A model generated the notes under the pieces. The model was not told the DNA's origin. It searched no databases and saw only the letters and a program-made list of their open reading frames with translations. From Gemmatimonadales bacterium (lineage in GTDB: Bacteria; Gemmatimonadota; Gemmatimonadetes; Gemmatimonadales; GWC2-71-9), in assembly GCA_036500345.1 (NCBI GenBank), contig DASYCE010000032.1, positions 124,001 to 188,000 on the forward strand: a DNA stretch of 64,000 bases. The letters are read 5' to 3'. This document shows positions 47,240-56,802 of the stretch, piece after piece (positions within the stretch are counted from its first letter, which is position 1; each line of letters opens with the position of its first letter). Made by a program: the position numbers and the translations under genes.

Positions 47240-50200
47240 TTGCAAACTAATCGGCCCAACCTTCGTTTCGTGGCGCGTCTCGCGCTCTTCGTTGCCGTGG
47301 CCGTCGCGGGGCGGTCGCTCCCGGCGGCGGCCCAGGGCGAAAGCCGCGTCGTGCCGGCCGATAGTGCGGGCTTTCTCAATCGCTCGCTCCTCTCCCAGTA
47401 CGTCACCTCGATCCCGACACTGGAACCTCGCCTGCTCCGCGGGCCGCTGTTGCACGATCCGGCGCGGCGCCTGGAGCCGCAGGTCCTCTCGGCCTTCGAC
47501 TCGGCGCTGGCGGCCACCGCCGCCCTGGTCACGACCGGCGTGCGACACCAGTCCGTGATGCGCCGGCTCATGATCCGGTCGCTGGCGGTCGACACGGCGG
47601 CACAGGACACCCATCACGGCCTCTTCGGACTTTCGCCCAACACCGCCGACGTGCTGTTCGACGGCAACTGGGAGGCGCAGCTCAGCTCCACGAAGCAGCG
47701 GAACCTCTCATGCACCCCGGCGCAGGCGGCGCAGCTGTCGTCGGGATGTTTCGGCGGATTCGGCGCGCCGAAGATCGACAACTCGGTGCAGCTCCGCTCG
47801 GCCGGCGTCTTCGCCCAGCGCTTCCACATCAACATCGATTTCGATTCGAAGCGCGACTACGCCGCAGGGAACATCGTCAGCGGCTACTACCAGGGGCTGG
47901 AAGACGAGAAGCTGCAGCGGGTCAACATCGGAACGGTGCAGTTCATCGCGCCGCCGTCGCGCTTCCTCACCGCCAGCATCCCGTCGAACAACTTCGGCAT
48001 CAGCGCGCTGGCGGTATTCGGCCCGGTCTCGGTGCAGGCGATCGCCGCGACGCAGAAGGGGAGCGTCGTGGCCGACAAGCACTACGTGGTGGGAAGTACC
48101 ACCGTCGAACCGCAGGACCGGCTGGTCCGCGACCTCGACTACGAGCAGGGGCGCATTTTCTGGGTGGTCGACCCGCGGACGATCCCCGGCTACCCCGCGG
48201 TCGACATCCTCAACAGCAGTGCGATTTCGCTTCCGACCGATCAGCAGCCGGCGGAGGTCCGCATCTATCGGTACGTGTCGGCCAATCAGGTTGCCGGCGC
48301 GAACTCCAACTATGACGGCGTCACGGCGACCGGGCTCAATGGGTCGGAACACGTCGGACCGCTGCGCTGGCGCCTGCTCAAGCCGAACGTCGACTACTGG
48401 ATCGACCCGTCGGGCCTCTGGTTCATCCTCAAGACGCGGATCGATCCGAACGACAATCTGGCGGTCAGTTACACGACGAAGGCAGGAACGCAGGTCGGAT
48501 CGATCCCGGTCACGGACAACCCCGCCGCGCGCGACTCGGTCCGGCTGATCTACCTGCCGAACCGCGGCCCGGCGTCACCGATCTTCCCCTACGAGATGCG
48601 CCAGGCATATCGCGTGGCAGGAACATCGCTGGTGCGCAGCTCGCTCACTGCGTCGATTCTCGTCGCCAACTCCGAGCGCCCGGCCAATTCGCCCGGGACA
48701 TTTCTCTCGCTCCTTGGCCTGGCGGTCCCCGCTGATCCGGCGGCGCTCGATGTCGACAACCGCCTCTTCCCGAGGGTTCGTGACGCCGGTGCGAGCCAGG
48801 TGATCCAGGATGCTTTGCTGATCTTTCCGAGTGCACAACCATTCAGCAGTACCGGCCTGAGCACGGCGGAGCGGAACGATTCGCTGTATGCCACCCCGGA
48901 GTACCTCCTCCTCAGCCAGGGGCCGCCGTCGAAGTTCCAGTTGCATCTGCAATACAACGCGGCGGGCGGCGCGGGGAATTCGATCACCCTTGACGCGGTG
49001 CAGATCACGGAGGGAAGCGAGCACCTGACGGTGAACGGGCAGCCGCTGGTGCGGAACGTCGACTACACCATCGACTACATCACCGGCCGAGTCACCTTCC
49101 TGAACCCGACGGCGCTCTATGGCAACGGGACCGCCGACGTGGAAGCGTCGTTCGAGCAACGCGGTCTCTTTGCGGTTGCTCCGACGAGCATCGGAGGGCT
49201 GACGGCGACATGGAACCTCGGCCTGCGAAAGTCGATCTCCTTCGCCGGGCTCTACCAGGCCGAAGCGACCGGGTACACTCGTCCCGAAATCGGGTACGAG
49301 CCGAGAGCGTCGCTGCTGCTGGGGATGACCACGGATCTGCAGTGGGACACACCAGCGATCACCCGGTTGTTCAACCATTTCCTCCCGAAAGCGTCGACCG
49401 CGCCGTCGTCGGTCCAGGTCACCGGCGAGCTGGCGATCTCGCGGCCTGATCCCAACCGGTCGGGCGACGCCTATCTCGAGGAGTTCGAGAACAACAACGA
49501 TATCAAGGTCCCGGCGAGCCAGAACTTCTGGCTGATGGGTTCTCTGCCGCAGTCGAATGCGGGAGTGGAATCAACCATTCCGCAGGGATTCGATTCGACC
49601 AACGCGGTGCAACTGATTCTGCAGAATCTGGTGCCCAGCACCCACGATTCCATCACGCAGCTCACGCCCACCGACATCGATCCGACGGTGGCGCTGACGA
49701 AGTCGAGCACGCCGACGATCGAGCCGGTGCTGTGGACGACACTGCACGCCGACACCGCCGGCGGCATCGTGGATTTCCAGTCACGGTCGCACTGGACCCA
49801 GCCGGCGCGGCCGGGGCAGCCCCGGTTCCGCTCGATGACGACCGCGCTCTCGGCGACGGGGACCGACCTCAGCCGCAACGACTATTTCGAATTCGCGCTG
49901 TACCAGTCGAGCGACCATCCGATCGACAAGGCGCAGATGAAGATCGTCATCGATCTCGGCCGTGTCAGCGAAGACGAACTCTCTATCGCGCCAACCTCCT
50001 TCCACGTGCTGGGGCCGGGTGACGCGATTCCGAAGGGCTTTGCGGTCGGGGACACCATCTATACCGGCAGGCAGTACATCGGCTCGGGGCGTCTCGATAC
50101 GGAGAAGAGCTCGTTCGGCACCTGGAACGCCACAACCGATGACAACGGCATTCTCGCCGACCGCCCCGATTCGCTGCTCGGGCCCAACGGCAGTGTGGTC

Positions 50201-53200
50201 CACTTTCCGACGCTCTGCGAGGATTCGCTCGGCACGACGATCTCGTTCTTCCCGTGGGGCGATCTCGGTGCGCGATGCTCGCGACACAACGGCGTGGCGG
50301 ACGCCGAGGATCTCGATGGCGACAACGTCCTCGATGCCCAGGGTTCCGCTGACAATGTCTTCCGGTATGTCGTCGACCTGCACGCCGATTCAGTCCGCAG
50401 CCATGTCATCGTCGACCCGACCTCGGGGGCGAGCGCCTCGTGGACGATCTATCGGGTGCCGCTCCACAACGCCACCGACACGATCGGCTCGCCCGACATT
50501 CATCTGGTCAAGCAGCTGCGGATGACGTTCGTCGCGCCGGGGACGACCGCCGATGCCGAACTCCCGGTGCGATTTGCGCTGGCGTTGATGCAATTCACCG
50601 GCGCGGCGTGGGCGGCACGCGCCGACCGGCCGATCGCCACATTGTCGGGGCCGACCGCAGGATTTTCCGGTTCGGTCCTGGTGGGGAGCGTCTCGACGCA
50701 GGACTCGGCGTCGTCGGGGCTGGGGTACACCTCGCCGCCCGGGATCGGCGACGCCGCGGCGACCGTGTCCGTGACGCAGACGCAGGCGGCAGAGCAGATC
50801 AACGAGACGTCATTGCGGATCCAGGTGGCGTCGCTCGACAGCGGTCAGCGCGCGGAAGCGTATACGCGGCTCGCGAGCGGAACGCGAAACCTCCTCGCCT
50901 ATCGGGAACTTCGCGTCTGGATGCACGGTCACGGTCCCGGCTGGGACAACGGACAGCTGCAGGCGTATGTGAAGGTGGGGAGCGACGCCTACAACTTCTA
51001 CCTGTACCGCGCGCCGGCGCACACGACGACGTGGGATCCGGAGATGCTGATCGACTTGCAGCAGTGGCAGGACCTGCGCGATCAGATCGAGAACGCCCGA
51101 TTGCGCGGCGCGTTGCCTGACCCGGCGGCAGCGCGCGCGTGCGGTGGCGATTCGACGGCGTACGTCGCCTGCAACGGCAACTACATGGTCCAGGTTCGCG
51201 ATCCGCAGGTCAACCCGCCGAATCTCGCCGCCGTGCAGGAACTGGCGGCAGGGATCTACGATCCGGGCCCGAGCGCCATTCCGATCGCGCAAACCGAACT
51301 CTGGGTCGACGATATCCGTGTCTCGCAGCCGGTGTCGTCCATGGGGGTCGCCGGTGCATTCACCGGCCATGTCAGCGCGTCGGATGTTGCCACCTTCGAC
51401 GTGGCCGGCGTGTACGAGAATGGCCAGTTTCACCTGATGGGACAGGATCCGACGTACCAGAACACCTCGTCGCTGACCACCAATGCCACGGTGCATTTCG
51501 ACAAGTTCCTGTCGCCGCGGCTCTGGCTCCGGATTCCGTTCAACATCGCGAGCTCATGGGGATGGGTGGCGCCGCAGCTGATCAGCGGTACCGACGTCAA
51601 CGCGACCGGTATCGATGGGCTCCGGCTGCCGCGCAACGATGCGACGACCTGGTCGTTGAGCGTGAGCCATGTGTCGCACGTCGGCGAAGCGAACCTGACT
51701 CGGCTGATGTTCAACCCGATCTCGTTCAACCTCAACGGATCCGGCGCGACGAACATCTCGTCGCTCTCGGATGTCACGTCGTCGTCGTGGAGCGCGACGG
51801 TCGGATACTTCCTGAACAATCCACGCCGCACCTACCGGCTGCACCTCGGAGGGCTGACCAGCGGACTGCCGCGCTGGCTCCGCCAGAGCGCCGCGGGCCA
51901 GGGAGTGACGAACGCCGCGTTCGCGCCATGGCCGACGGCGATCCAGTTGCAGTCGTCGCTGTCGCACACGATGGGCGACATCGCGTCGTTTTCCGTCCCG
52001 ATCCGGACGCTGGCCGATACCATTCTCAAGCCGGTGACGTCGGAACAGTTTCTCTGGCGCAACCTGGCGGGAATGAACTGGGATCCGCTCGGCATCCTGC
52101 ATTTCACCAGCAGCTGGTCAAGCACGCGCGATCTGCGCCAGTACAGCGACTCCACCACCCTTGGCCGCGTGGTGAACGCGTCGCATCAATCGCTGTTCGG
52201 AACCGACGTCGGTGTTGAGCGCGACCGCACCATGGCCAATACCTTCGGCTTTGCGCCGAGGATTTCGAGCTGGCTCGCGCCGCAGGTGACCGTCGGCACC
52301 AACTTCATCCTGTCGCGCTCCCTGACGACCCGCAATCCGGTGCAGATCGTCGGCGACACGGCGGGTGCCTACATCCTGCCGCAGACGCTCGACAATTCGC
52401 GCGCCACCGAATTCCGGCTGTCGATGGATCCGAGGATCCTCGCGCAGCGGATCTTTGGTGATTCGGGCGGATTGTCCAAGGCGCTGGTCCGCGTCCGGCC
52501 GATCGAATTCTCGCGCCGCTCGACGATCAGCTCGACGTACGACCTCGCGACGTTCTCCCCGGACCTGTCGTACCAGCTCGGTCTCGGGTCATTCGATTCG
52601 TTCCTGCACCACCAGGGGCAGGACGCGATTGGCGCGGCGAAGGGGACCACCACGAATGTGACGGCATCGGTCGATCTGCCGTCGGGCTTCTCGGCGCAGC
52701 TTGCCTATTCGGCGAGTACCAACGACCAGTCGCAGCGGCTGAGCACCGGCGCATTTCTCACCACGACCGGCACGACGCAGAGCTGGCCGCAGGGGCGGTT
52801 CAACTGGTCGCACGTCTTTGCCTCGGGGCCGCTCCTCCAGATGGGGGCAAGTTCGGGGGTGCAGCGTGATCACTCGACGTCGATCTCTCCCTTCACCGAC
52901 GGCACGGTCAGCAGCGCGGCCCAGACCAGCAGCCGTGTGACGCCGAGCCTGACCCTCGCGTTCCGGAACAACGTCCAGTTCATCGCCAGCGGCGAGAACG
53001 ACCAGAGCAGCACGGTCTCCGACGGGAACATCACGCAGACGACGTCGTTGATGCTGAACGGCACGCTGTCGTGGAGCACCAGGTTGCCGAGCTTCATCTC
53101 CGCGACCCGGCGCAGCATCACGCTCAACTTCACCGTGAGCCAGAACAACAACAATTCCTGCATCCAGCGGAGCACCGATTCGACCTGTGTCCCGTATTAC

Positions 53201-53374
53201 GACCTGCGGCGGTTCGAATTCCAGTCGGGATTTGCGGCGTCGCTGCAGCACGCGATCCGGACCGGCTTCCAGTTGAGCTACGTGCTGAACAACGTCGTCT
53301 CGCTCGGCCAGCCGACCCAGACCATCACGCTCAATGTATTCTTCAGCGTACCCCTCAACAGTCTGGGGATGTAG
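47240..53374 (+). CDS. sprA: SprA-like giant outer-membrane translocon protein
   Basis: The protein is about 2044 residues. A signal peptide region (FVARLALFVAVAVAG) ends SLPAAA before Gln. The body matches SprA, the pore of the type 9 secretion system: SIPSNNFGISALAVFG, YEQGRIFWVVDPRTIPGYP, YLEEFENNND and WLMGSLPQSN are in the expected order. SprA forms a 36-strand barrel in Bacteroidetes. The start is unsure: TTG 47240 is used here, while GTG 47270 and TTG 47228 are alternatives, and none has a good ribosome-binding site. The M28 gene starts on the base after the stop. Other T9SS core genes (GldK-N, SprE) are not in the window. Confidence 0.88.
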   Translation: MQTNRPNLRFVARLALFVAVAVAGRSLPAAAQGESRVVPADSAGFLNRSLLSQYVTSIPTLEPRLLRGPLLHDPARRLEPQVLSAFDSALAATAALVTTGVRHQSVMRRLMIRSLAVDTAAQDTHHGLFGLSPNTADVLFDGNWEAQLSSTKQRNLSCTPAQAAQLSSGCFGGFGAPKIDNSVQLRSAGVFAQRFHINIDFDSKRDYAAGNIVSGYYQGLEDEKLQRVNIGTVQFIAPPSRFLTASIPSNNFGISALAVFGPVSVQAIAATQKGSVVADKHYVVGSTTVEPQDRLVRDLDYEQGRIFWVVDPRTIPGYPAVDILNSSAISLPTDQQPAEVRIYRYVSANQVAGANSNYDGVTATGLNGSEHVGPLRWRLLKPNVDYWIDPSGLWFILKTRIDPNDNLAVSYTTKAGTQVGSIPVTDNPAARDSVRLIYLPNRGPASPIFPYEMRQAYRVAGTSLVRSSLTASILVANSERPANSPGTFLSLLGLAVPADPAALDVDNRLFPRVRDAGASQVIQDALLIFPSAQPFSSTGLSTAERNDSLYATPEYLLLSQGPPSKFQLHLQYNAAGGAGNSITLDAVQITEGSEHLTVNGQPLVRNVDYTIDYITGRVTFLNPTALYGNGTADVEASFEQRGLFAVAPTSIGGLTATWNLGLRKSISFAGLYQAEATGYTRPEIGYEPRASLLLGMTTDLQWDTPAITRLFNHFLPKASTAPSSVQVTGELAISRPDPNRSGDAYLEEFENNNDIKVPASQNFWLMGSLPQSNAGVESTIPQGFDSTNAVQLILQNLVPSTHDSITQLTPTDIDPTVALTKSSTPTIEPVLWTTLHADTAGGIVDFQSRSHWTQPARPGQPRFRSMTTALSATGTDLSRNDYFEFALYQSSDHPIDKAQMKIVIDLGRVSEDELSIAPTSFHVLGPGDAIPKGFAVGDTIYTGRQYIGSGRLDTEKSSFGTWNATTDDNGILADRPDSLLGPNGSVVHFPTLCEDSLGTTISFFPWGDLGARCSRHNGVADAEDLDGDNVLDAQGSADNVFRYVVDLHADSVRSHVIVDPTSGASASWTIYRVPLHNATDTIGSPDIHLVKQLRMTFVAPGTTADAELPVRFALALMQFTGAAWAARADRPIATLSGPTAGFSGSVLVGSVSTQDSASSGLGYTSPPGIGDAAATVSVTQTQAAEQINETSLRIQVASLDSGQRAEAYTRLASGTRNLLAYRELRVWMHGHGPGWDNGQLQAYVKVGSDAYNFYLYRAPAHTTTWDPEMLIDLQQWQDLRDQIENARLRGALPDPAAARACGGDSTAYVACNGNYMVQVRDPQVNPPNLAAVQELAAGIYDPGPSAIPIAQTELWVDDIRVSQPVSSMGVAGAFTGHVSASDVATFDVAGVYENGQFHLMGQDPTYQNTSSLTTNATVHFDKFLSPRLWLRIPFNIASSWGWVAPQLISGTDVNATGIDGLRLPRNDATTWSLSVSHVSHVGEANLTRLMFNPISFNLNGSGATNISSLSDVTSSSWSATVGYFLNNPRRTYRLHLGGLTSGLPRWLRQSAAGQGVTNAAFAPWPTAIQLQSSLSHTMGDIASFSVPIRTLADTILKPVTSEQFLWRNLAGMNWDPLGILHFTSSWSSTRDLRQYSDSTTLGRVVNASHQSLFGTDVGVERDRTMANTFGFAPRISSWLAPQVTVGTNFILSRSLTTRNPVQIVGDTAGAYILPQTLDNSRATEFRLSMDPRILAQRIFGDSGGLSKALVRVRPIEFSRRSTISSTYDLATFSPDLSYQLGLGSFDSFLHHQGQDAIGAAKGTTTNVTASVDLPSGFSAQLAYSASTNDQSQRLSTGAFLTTTGTTQSWPQGRFNWSHVFASGPLLQMGASSGVQRDHSTSISPFTDGTVSSAAQTSSRVTPSLTLAFRNNVQFIASGENDQSSTVSDGNITQTTSLMLNGTLSWSTRLPSFISATRRSITLNFTVSQNNNNSCIQRSTDSTCVPYYDLRRFEFQSGFAASLQHAIRTGFQLSYVLNNVVSLGQPTQTITLNVFFSVPLNSLGM

Positions 53375-54283
53375 ATGCTCGGTCGAATCCGCTGTGTTGC
53401 TCTTGCGACGCTCGCCACCCTCATCGGTTGCGGGGCGGGGAGCCCGCCGGCCAAGGAGTTCAACGGCAAGGCGGCGCTCGAGTACCTGACGACGCAGGTG
53501 GCGTTCGGTCCGCGGATCCCCGGAAAACCGGGCCACGCCGCGATGCTGACGTGGCTCGATTCGATGGCTCGCGTGCGCGCCGAGAGCGTCACCGTGCAGC
53601 GGTGGTGGCATCACACGGCGTCGGGCGATTCGATTCCGCTGGCCAACGTGCTGGCGCAGTTCAATCCGAAGGCGACCCAGCGCGTCCTCTATGTTGCGCA
53701 CTGGGATACCCGCCCGCACGCCGACAACGACAAGACCGACAAGAACGGCGTGATGCCCGGCGCGGATGACGGCGGTTCGGGAGTGGCGATCCTCCTCGGA
53801 GTGGCCGATGCGCTCAAGAAGGCGCCGCCGACCGTTGGCGTCGATCTCCTCTTCGTCGATGGCGAAGACTACGGCGATTTTGGTCCGCCGATGGTCGACG
53901 TGCTTCTCGGTGCGGCGTATTACGCCAAGCATCAGCTCGCGCCGTCGCCGATGTTCGCCGTGCTCTGGGACATGGTCGGACACAAGGATCTCAGGATTCC
54001 GCAGGAACAGTTTTCGACCATCGCCGCTCCGGACCTCGTGAGCCGCGTCTGGAAGATCGCCGACCAGATGGGGTACGGTCACATCTTTACCGATGAGAAA
54101 TACGGCGGGATCACCGACGATCACATACCACTGATCGATGCCGGCATTCAGGCGATCGACATCATCGACATCAACTATCCGTACTGGCACACCACGCAGG
54201 ATACGCCCGACAAGGAGTCGGTCGAGAGTCTCGAGGCGGTGGGCAACGTCGCCGTCGGCGTGATCCGTCGCGCCGGGAAGTGA
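53375..54283 (+). CDS. M28-family lipoprotein, glutaminyl-cyclase-like
   Basis: The 302-residue protein starts on the base after the sprA stop. Lipobox TLIGC gives Cys19. The M28 fold segments are AHWDTRP (108-114), PGADDGGSGVAILL with Asp131, FVDGEDYG with Glu164, DDHIPLIDAG and YWHTTQD with His272. The last two resemble glutaminyl-peptide cyclotransferases, where a Trp-His-Thr and a single zinc (Asp, Glu, His) form the site. The His of human QC after DDHIPF is not conserved (DII here), so aminopeptidase activity is the alternative. Its neighbour sprA and the many +1 glutamines in this window favour the cyclase reading. Confidence 0.82.
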   Translation: MLGRIRCVALATLATLIGCGAGSPPAKEFNGKAALEYLTTQVAFGPRIPGKPGHAAMLTWLDSMARVRAESVTVQRWWHHTASGDSIPLANVLAQFNPKATQRVLYVAHWDTRPHADNDKTDKNGVMPGADDGGSGVAILLGVADALKKAPPTVGVDLLFVDGEDYGDFGPPMVDVLLGAAYYAKHQLAPSPMFAVLWDMVGHKDLRIPQEQFSTIAAPDLVSRVWKIADQMGYGHIFTDEKYGGITDDHIPLIDAGIQAIDIIDINYPYWHTTQDTPDKESVESLEAVGNVAVGVIRRAGK

Positions 54284-54360
54284 CGACGACCGCGCGAACG
54301 AGAACCGCCTTGCGCTGAATCCGCCCTCGCGACGGCCGCGCCCGCGGCATCGTCGAGGGG

Positions 54361-54996
54361 ATGAAAGACCTCTTCGCCGCTCTCTCGCGCCGCGAACGCC
54401 GCGCGATCTCGATCCTCCTCGGGCTTGCGGTTGCCGGCCATCTCCTCCGCGCCTTCGCAGCCGCACCCTCGGCGCCAAGGGTTGCCGCGCAACTCTTCGC
54501 ACCGGGGTCGGATGGCGACCCCATCGCACACCGCGACTCGATCCGGCGGCTCTCGCGGCCGCTGGCCCAGGGAGAGCGGGTCGACGTGGACCACGCCTCG
54601 GCGGAGGAGCTGGCACGGCTTCCAGGAATCGGGCCGGCCCTGGCCAGGCGAATCGTGGCGGATCGCGAGAGCCATGGTGCGTTCGGCGGTGTGTCGGGGC
54701 TCTCCCGGGTTCACGGAATGGGGAAGGCGTTGATCACGAAGCTGATATCGCGCCTCAGCTTTGGGGGCGTCCCGGCCGAAGCTCAAGTGACCAGCGAGAC
54801 CGACTCCGTCGACCTCAACCATGCCACTGTTGCGGATCTGGTGGGTTTGCCGGGGATCGGACCGTCTCGCGCCAGGGCAATAATCGCATTTCGCGACAGC
54901 GTAGGGCCATTTCGCGAGGTGGATGACCTGAAACGTGTACCTGGGATCACTGGAGCCCTGGTCAAGCGGCTGGATGGCCGAGTGGTGGCCCGCTGA
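54361..54996 (+). CDS. ComEA-like helix-hairpin-helix protein with two HhH pairs
   Basis: The 211-residue protein has an N-terminal membrane segment (ISILLGLAVAGHLLRAF) and two DNA-binding helix-hairpin-helix regions, LPGIGPALARRI and LPGIGPSRARAI, each followed by a second half (LSRVHGMGKALITKL; LKRVPGITGALVKRL). ComEA-type proteins bind incoming DNA during transformation. Most have one such pair, so the duplication is unusual. It lies 60 bases before pilB and may belong to the pilus/competence group. Confidence 0.85.
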   Translation: MKDLFAALSRRERRAISILLGLAVAGHLLRAFAAAPSAPRVAAQLFAPGSDGDPIAHRDSIRRLSRPLAQGERVDVDHASAEELARLPGIGPALARRIVADRESHGAFGGVSGLSRVHGMGKALITKLISRLSFGGVPAEAQVTSETDSVDLNHATVADLVGLPGIGPSRARAIIAFRDSVGPFREVDDLKRVPGITGALVKRLDGRVVAR

Positions 54997-55056
54997 CCGA
55001 CAACCCGGCGAGCTGACTCGCCAGTCAAGGCATCCCCTTTGCACCCACGGGCCGGG

Positions 55057-56802
55057 ATGACCGCGCCGAATCCGTCTGCCGCCCCTCCCGCCGATCCCCG
55101 TCACGCCACGGATCGGCTGGGCGAGCTGTTGCTGGCCCAGGGGCTGGTCACCCGCGATCAGCTTGCCGCCGCATTGCAGGAGCATCGTGCGTCGCACCAC
55201 CGCCTGGGGCTGATCCTGGTCCGGCAGGGAGCGATTGACGAACTCGAGCTGACGAAGGTCCTCGCCCGCCAGTACCGGATGCCTGCGGTCGACCTGTCGC
55301 GTTTCGAGGTTGATTCGCGGATTCTCCGGCTGATCCCGGCCGACCTCGCCCTCAAGCGAATGGTTCTTCCGCTCAAGCGCGAGGGGCGGACGCTCACGGT
55401 CGCGGTGGCAGACCCCGCCGACCAGGGGCTGCTCGAAGACCTCAAGTTCATCACCCGCTACGACCTCTTCGCGGTCCTCGCCGGCGAGCAGACGCTGCGC
55501 GCGCTCCTCGAGCGCCACTATGAGAGCGGCGACGAGCAGCTGCAGACGATCCTCAAGGAGATGGAAGGAATTGGCGAAGACGTCGAGGTCGTCTCCGACG
55601 AAGATGAAGACGCGGCGGCCGCGGCCCAGCAGCTCGTCGATGATGCACCGGTCGTCAAGCTGATCAACGGGATCCTGACCGACGCCGTCAAGCGCGGCGC
55701 CTCCGACATTCACATCGAGCCGTTCGAGCACGAGATCCGGATCCGCTATCGGGTCGACGGCGCGCTGCAGGAAGTGATGAAGCCGCCGCTCAAGATGAAG
55801 GCGGCGCTGACCTCGCGCATCAAGATTCTGGCGCAGCTCAACATCGCCGAGCGGCGGGTGCCGCAGGACGGGCGGCTCAAGCTGAAGATGGGGACGCGGG
55901 TGATCGACTTCCGCGTGTCGACGCTGCCGGTCCTGTTCGGCGAGAAGATCGTGCTCCGGATCCTCGACAAGGGGAACCTGACGCTCGATCTCACCAAGTT
56001 CGGCTTCGAGCCGAAGGCCGAAGAGGACCTGATGCGCGCCATTCTCAACCCGTACGGCATGGTGCTGGTCACGGGGCCGACCGGTTCGGGGAAGACCACA
56101 ACGCTCTACTCGGCGCTGCAGCGGATCAACACCGTCGAGACGAACATCATGACCGCCGAAGATCCGGTGGAGTACAACCTGCCGGGGATCAATCAGGCGC
56201 CGATGCGTCCGGAGATCGGCCTCACCTTCGCGGCGGCGCTGCGTGCATTCCTGCGCCAGGATCCCAACATCATCATGATCGGCGAAGTCCGCGACCTGGA
56301 AACGGGCGGGATCGCGATCAAGGCGGCGTTTACCGGGCACCTCGTGCTATCGACGCTGCACACCAATGACGCGCCGAGCACCGTGATCCGCATGATCGAC
56401 ATGGGGATCGAGGCGTTCAACGTGGCGAGTGCCGTCAACCTTGTGGTGGCGCAGCGTCTGGTCCGCCGGATCTGCACCTCGTGCCGGGCGCCGGCGACGT
56501 ACACCAACGCCGAACTCAAGTCGCTTTCGGCCGACATCGAATCGCTCCGCGGAATCGCCTTCCAGAAGGGGACCGGCTGCGAGCAGTGCGGCGGGACCGG
56601 CTATCGCGGCCGCGCCGGCCTGTACGAGGTCATGGCAATGTCGCCGGCGCTTCGCCGCATGGTCCTCACCGGTGCGTCGACGGTGGAGCTGCGCGATCAG
56701 GCGGTCAGCGAGGGGATGCTCACGCTGCGGATGGACGGGATGAAAAAGCTGGAGCGGGGAATCACGACACTCGAAGAAGTCGTCAAGGAGACCGCCGAAT
56801 GA
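55057..56802 (+). CDS. pilB: Type IV pilus assembly ATPase PilB (GspE family)
   Basis: From the ATG at 55057 the protein has 581 residues. An N-terminal MshEN-like domain (LGELLLAQGLVTRDQL and on) precedes the GspE core. Walker A GPTGSGKTT is at 340-348. The Asp-box (MTAEDPVEY), Walker B (IIMIGEVRD) and His-box (STLHTNDA) follow. A zinc site CTSC and CEQC lies near the C-terminus. It drives pilus extension. The stop overlaps the pilT start (ATGA). Confidence 0.94.
   Translation: MTAPNPSAAPPADPRHATDRLGELLLAQGLVTRDQLAAALQEHRASHHRLGLILVRQGAIDELELTKVLARQYRMPAVDLSRFEVDSRILRLIPADLALKRMVLPLKREGRTLTVAVADPADQGLLEDLKFITRYDLFAVLAGEQTLRALLERHYESGDEQLQTILKEMEGIGEDVEVVSDEDEDAAAAAQQLVDDAPVVKLINGILTDAVKRGASDIHIEPFEHEIRIRYRVDGALQEVMKPPLKMKAALTSRIKILAQLNIAERRVPQDGRLKLKMGTRVIDFRVSTLPVLFGEKIVLRILDKGNLTLDLTKFGFEPKAEEDLMRAILNPYGMVLVTGPTGSGKTTTLYSALQRINTVETNIMTAEDPVEYNLPGINQAPMRPEIGLTFAAALRAFLRQDPNIIMIGEVRDLETGGIAIKAAFTGHLVLSTLHTNDAPSTVIRMIDMGIEAFNVASAVNLVVAQRLVRRICTSCRAPATYTNAELKSLSADIESLRGIAFQKGTGCEQCGGTGYRGRAGLYEVMAMSPALRRMVLTGASTVELRDQAVSEGMLTLRMDGMKKLERGITTLEEVVKETAE

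Noticed and set aside
54175-56340. 721-codon minus-strand frame opposite pilB
   Set aside because: PilB has every catalytic box in order on the plus strand, and the antisense product is Arg/Asp/Gln-rich without motifs.
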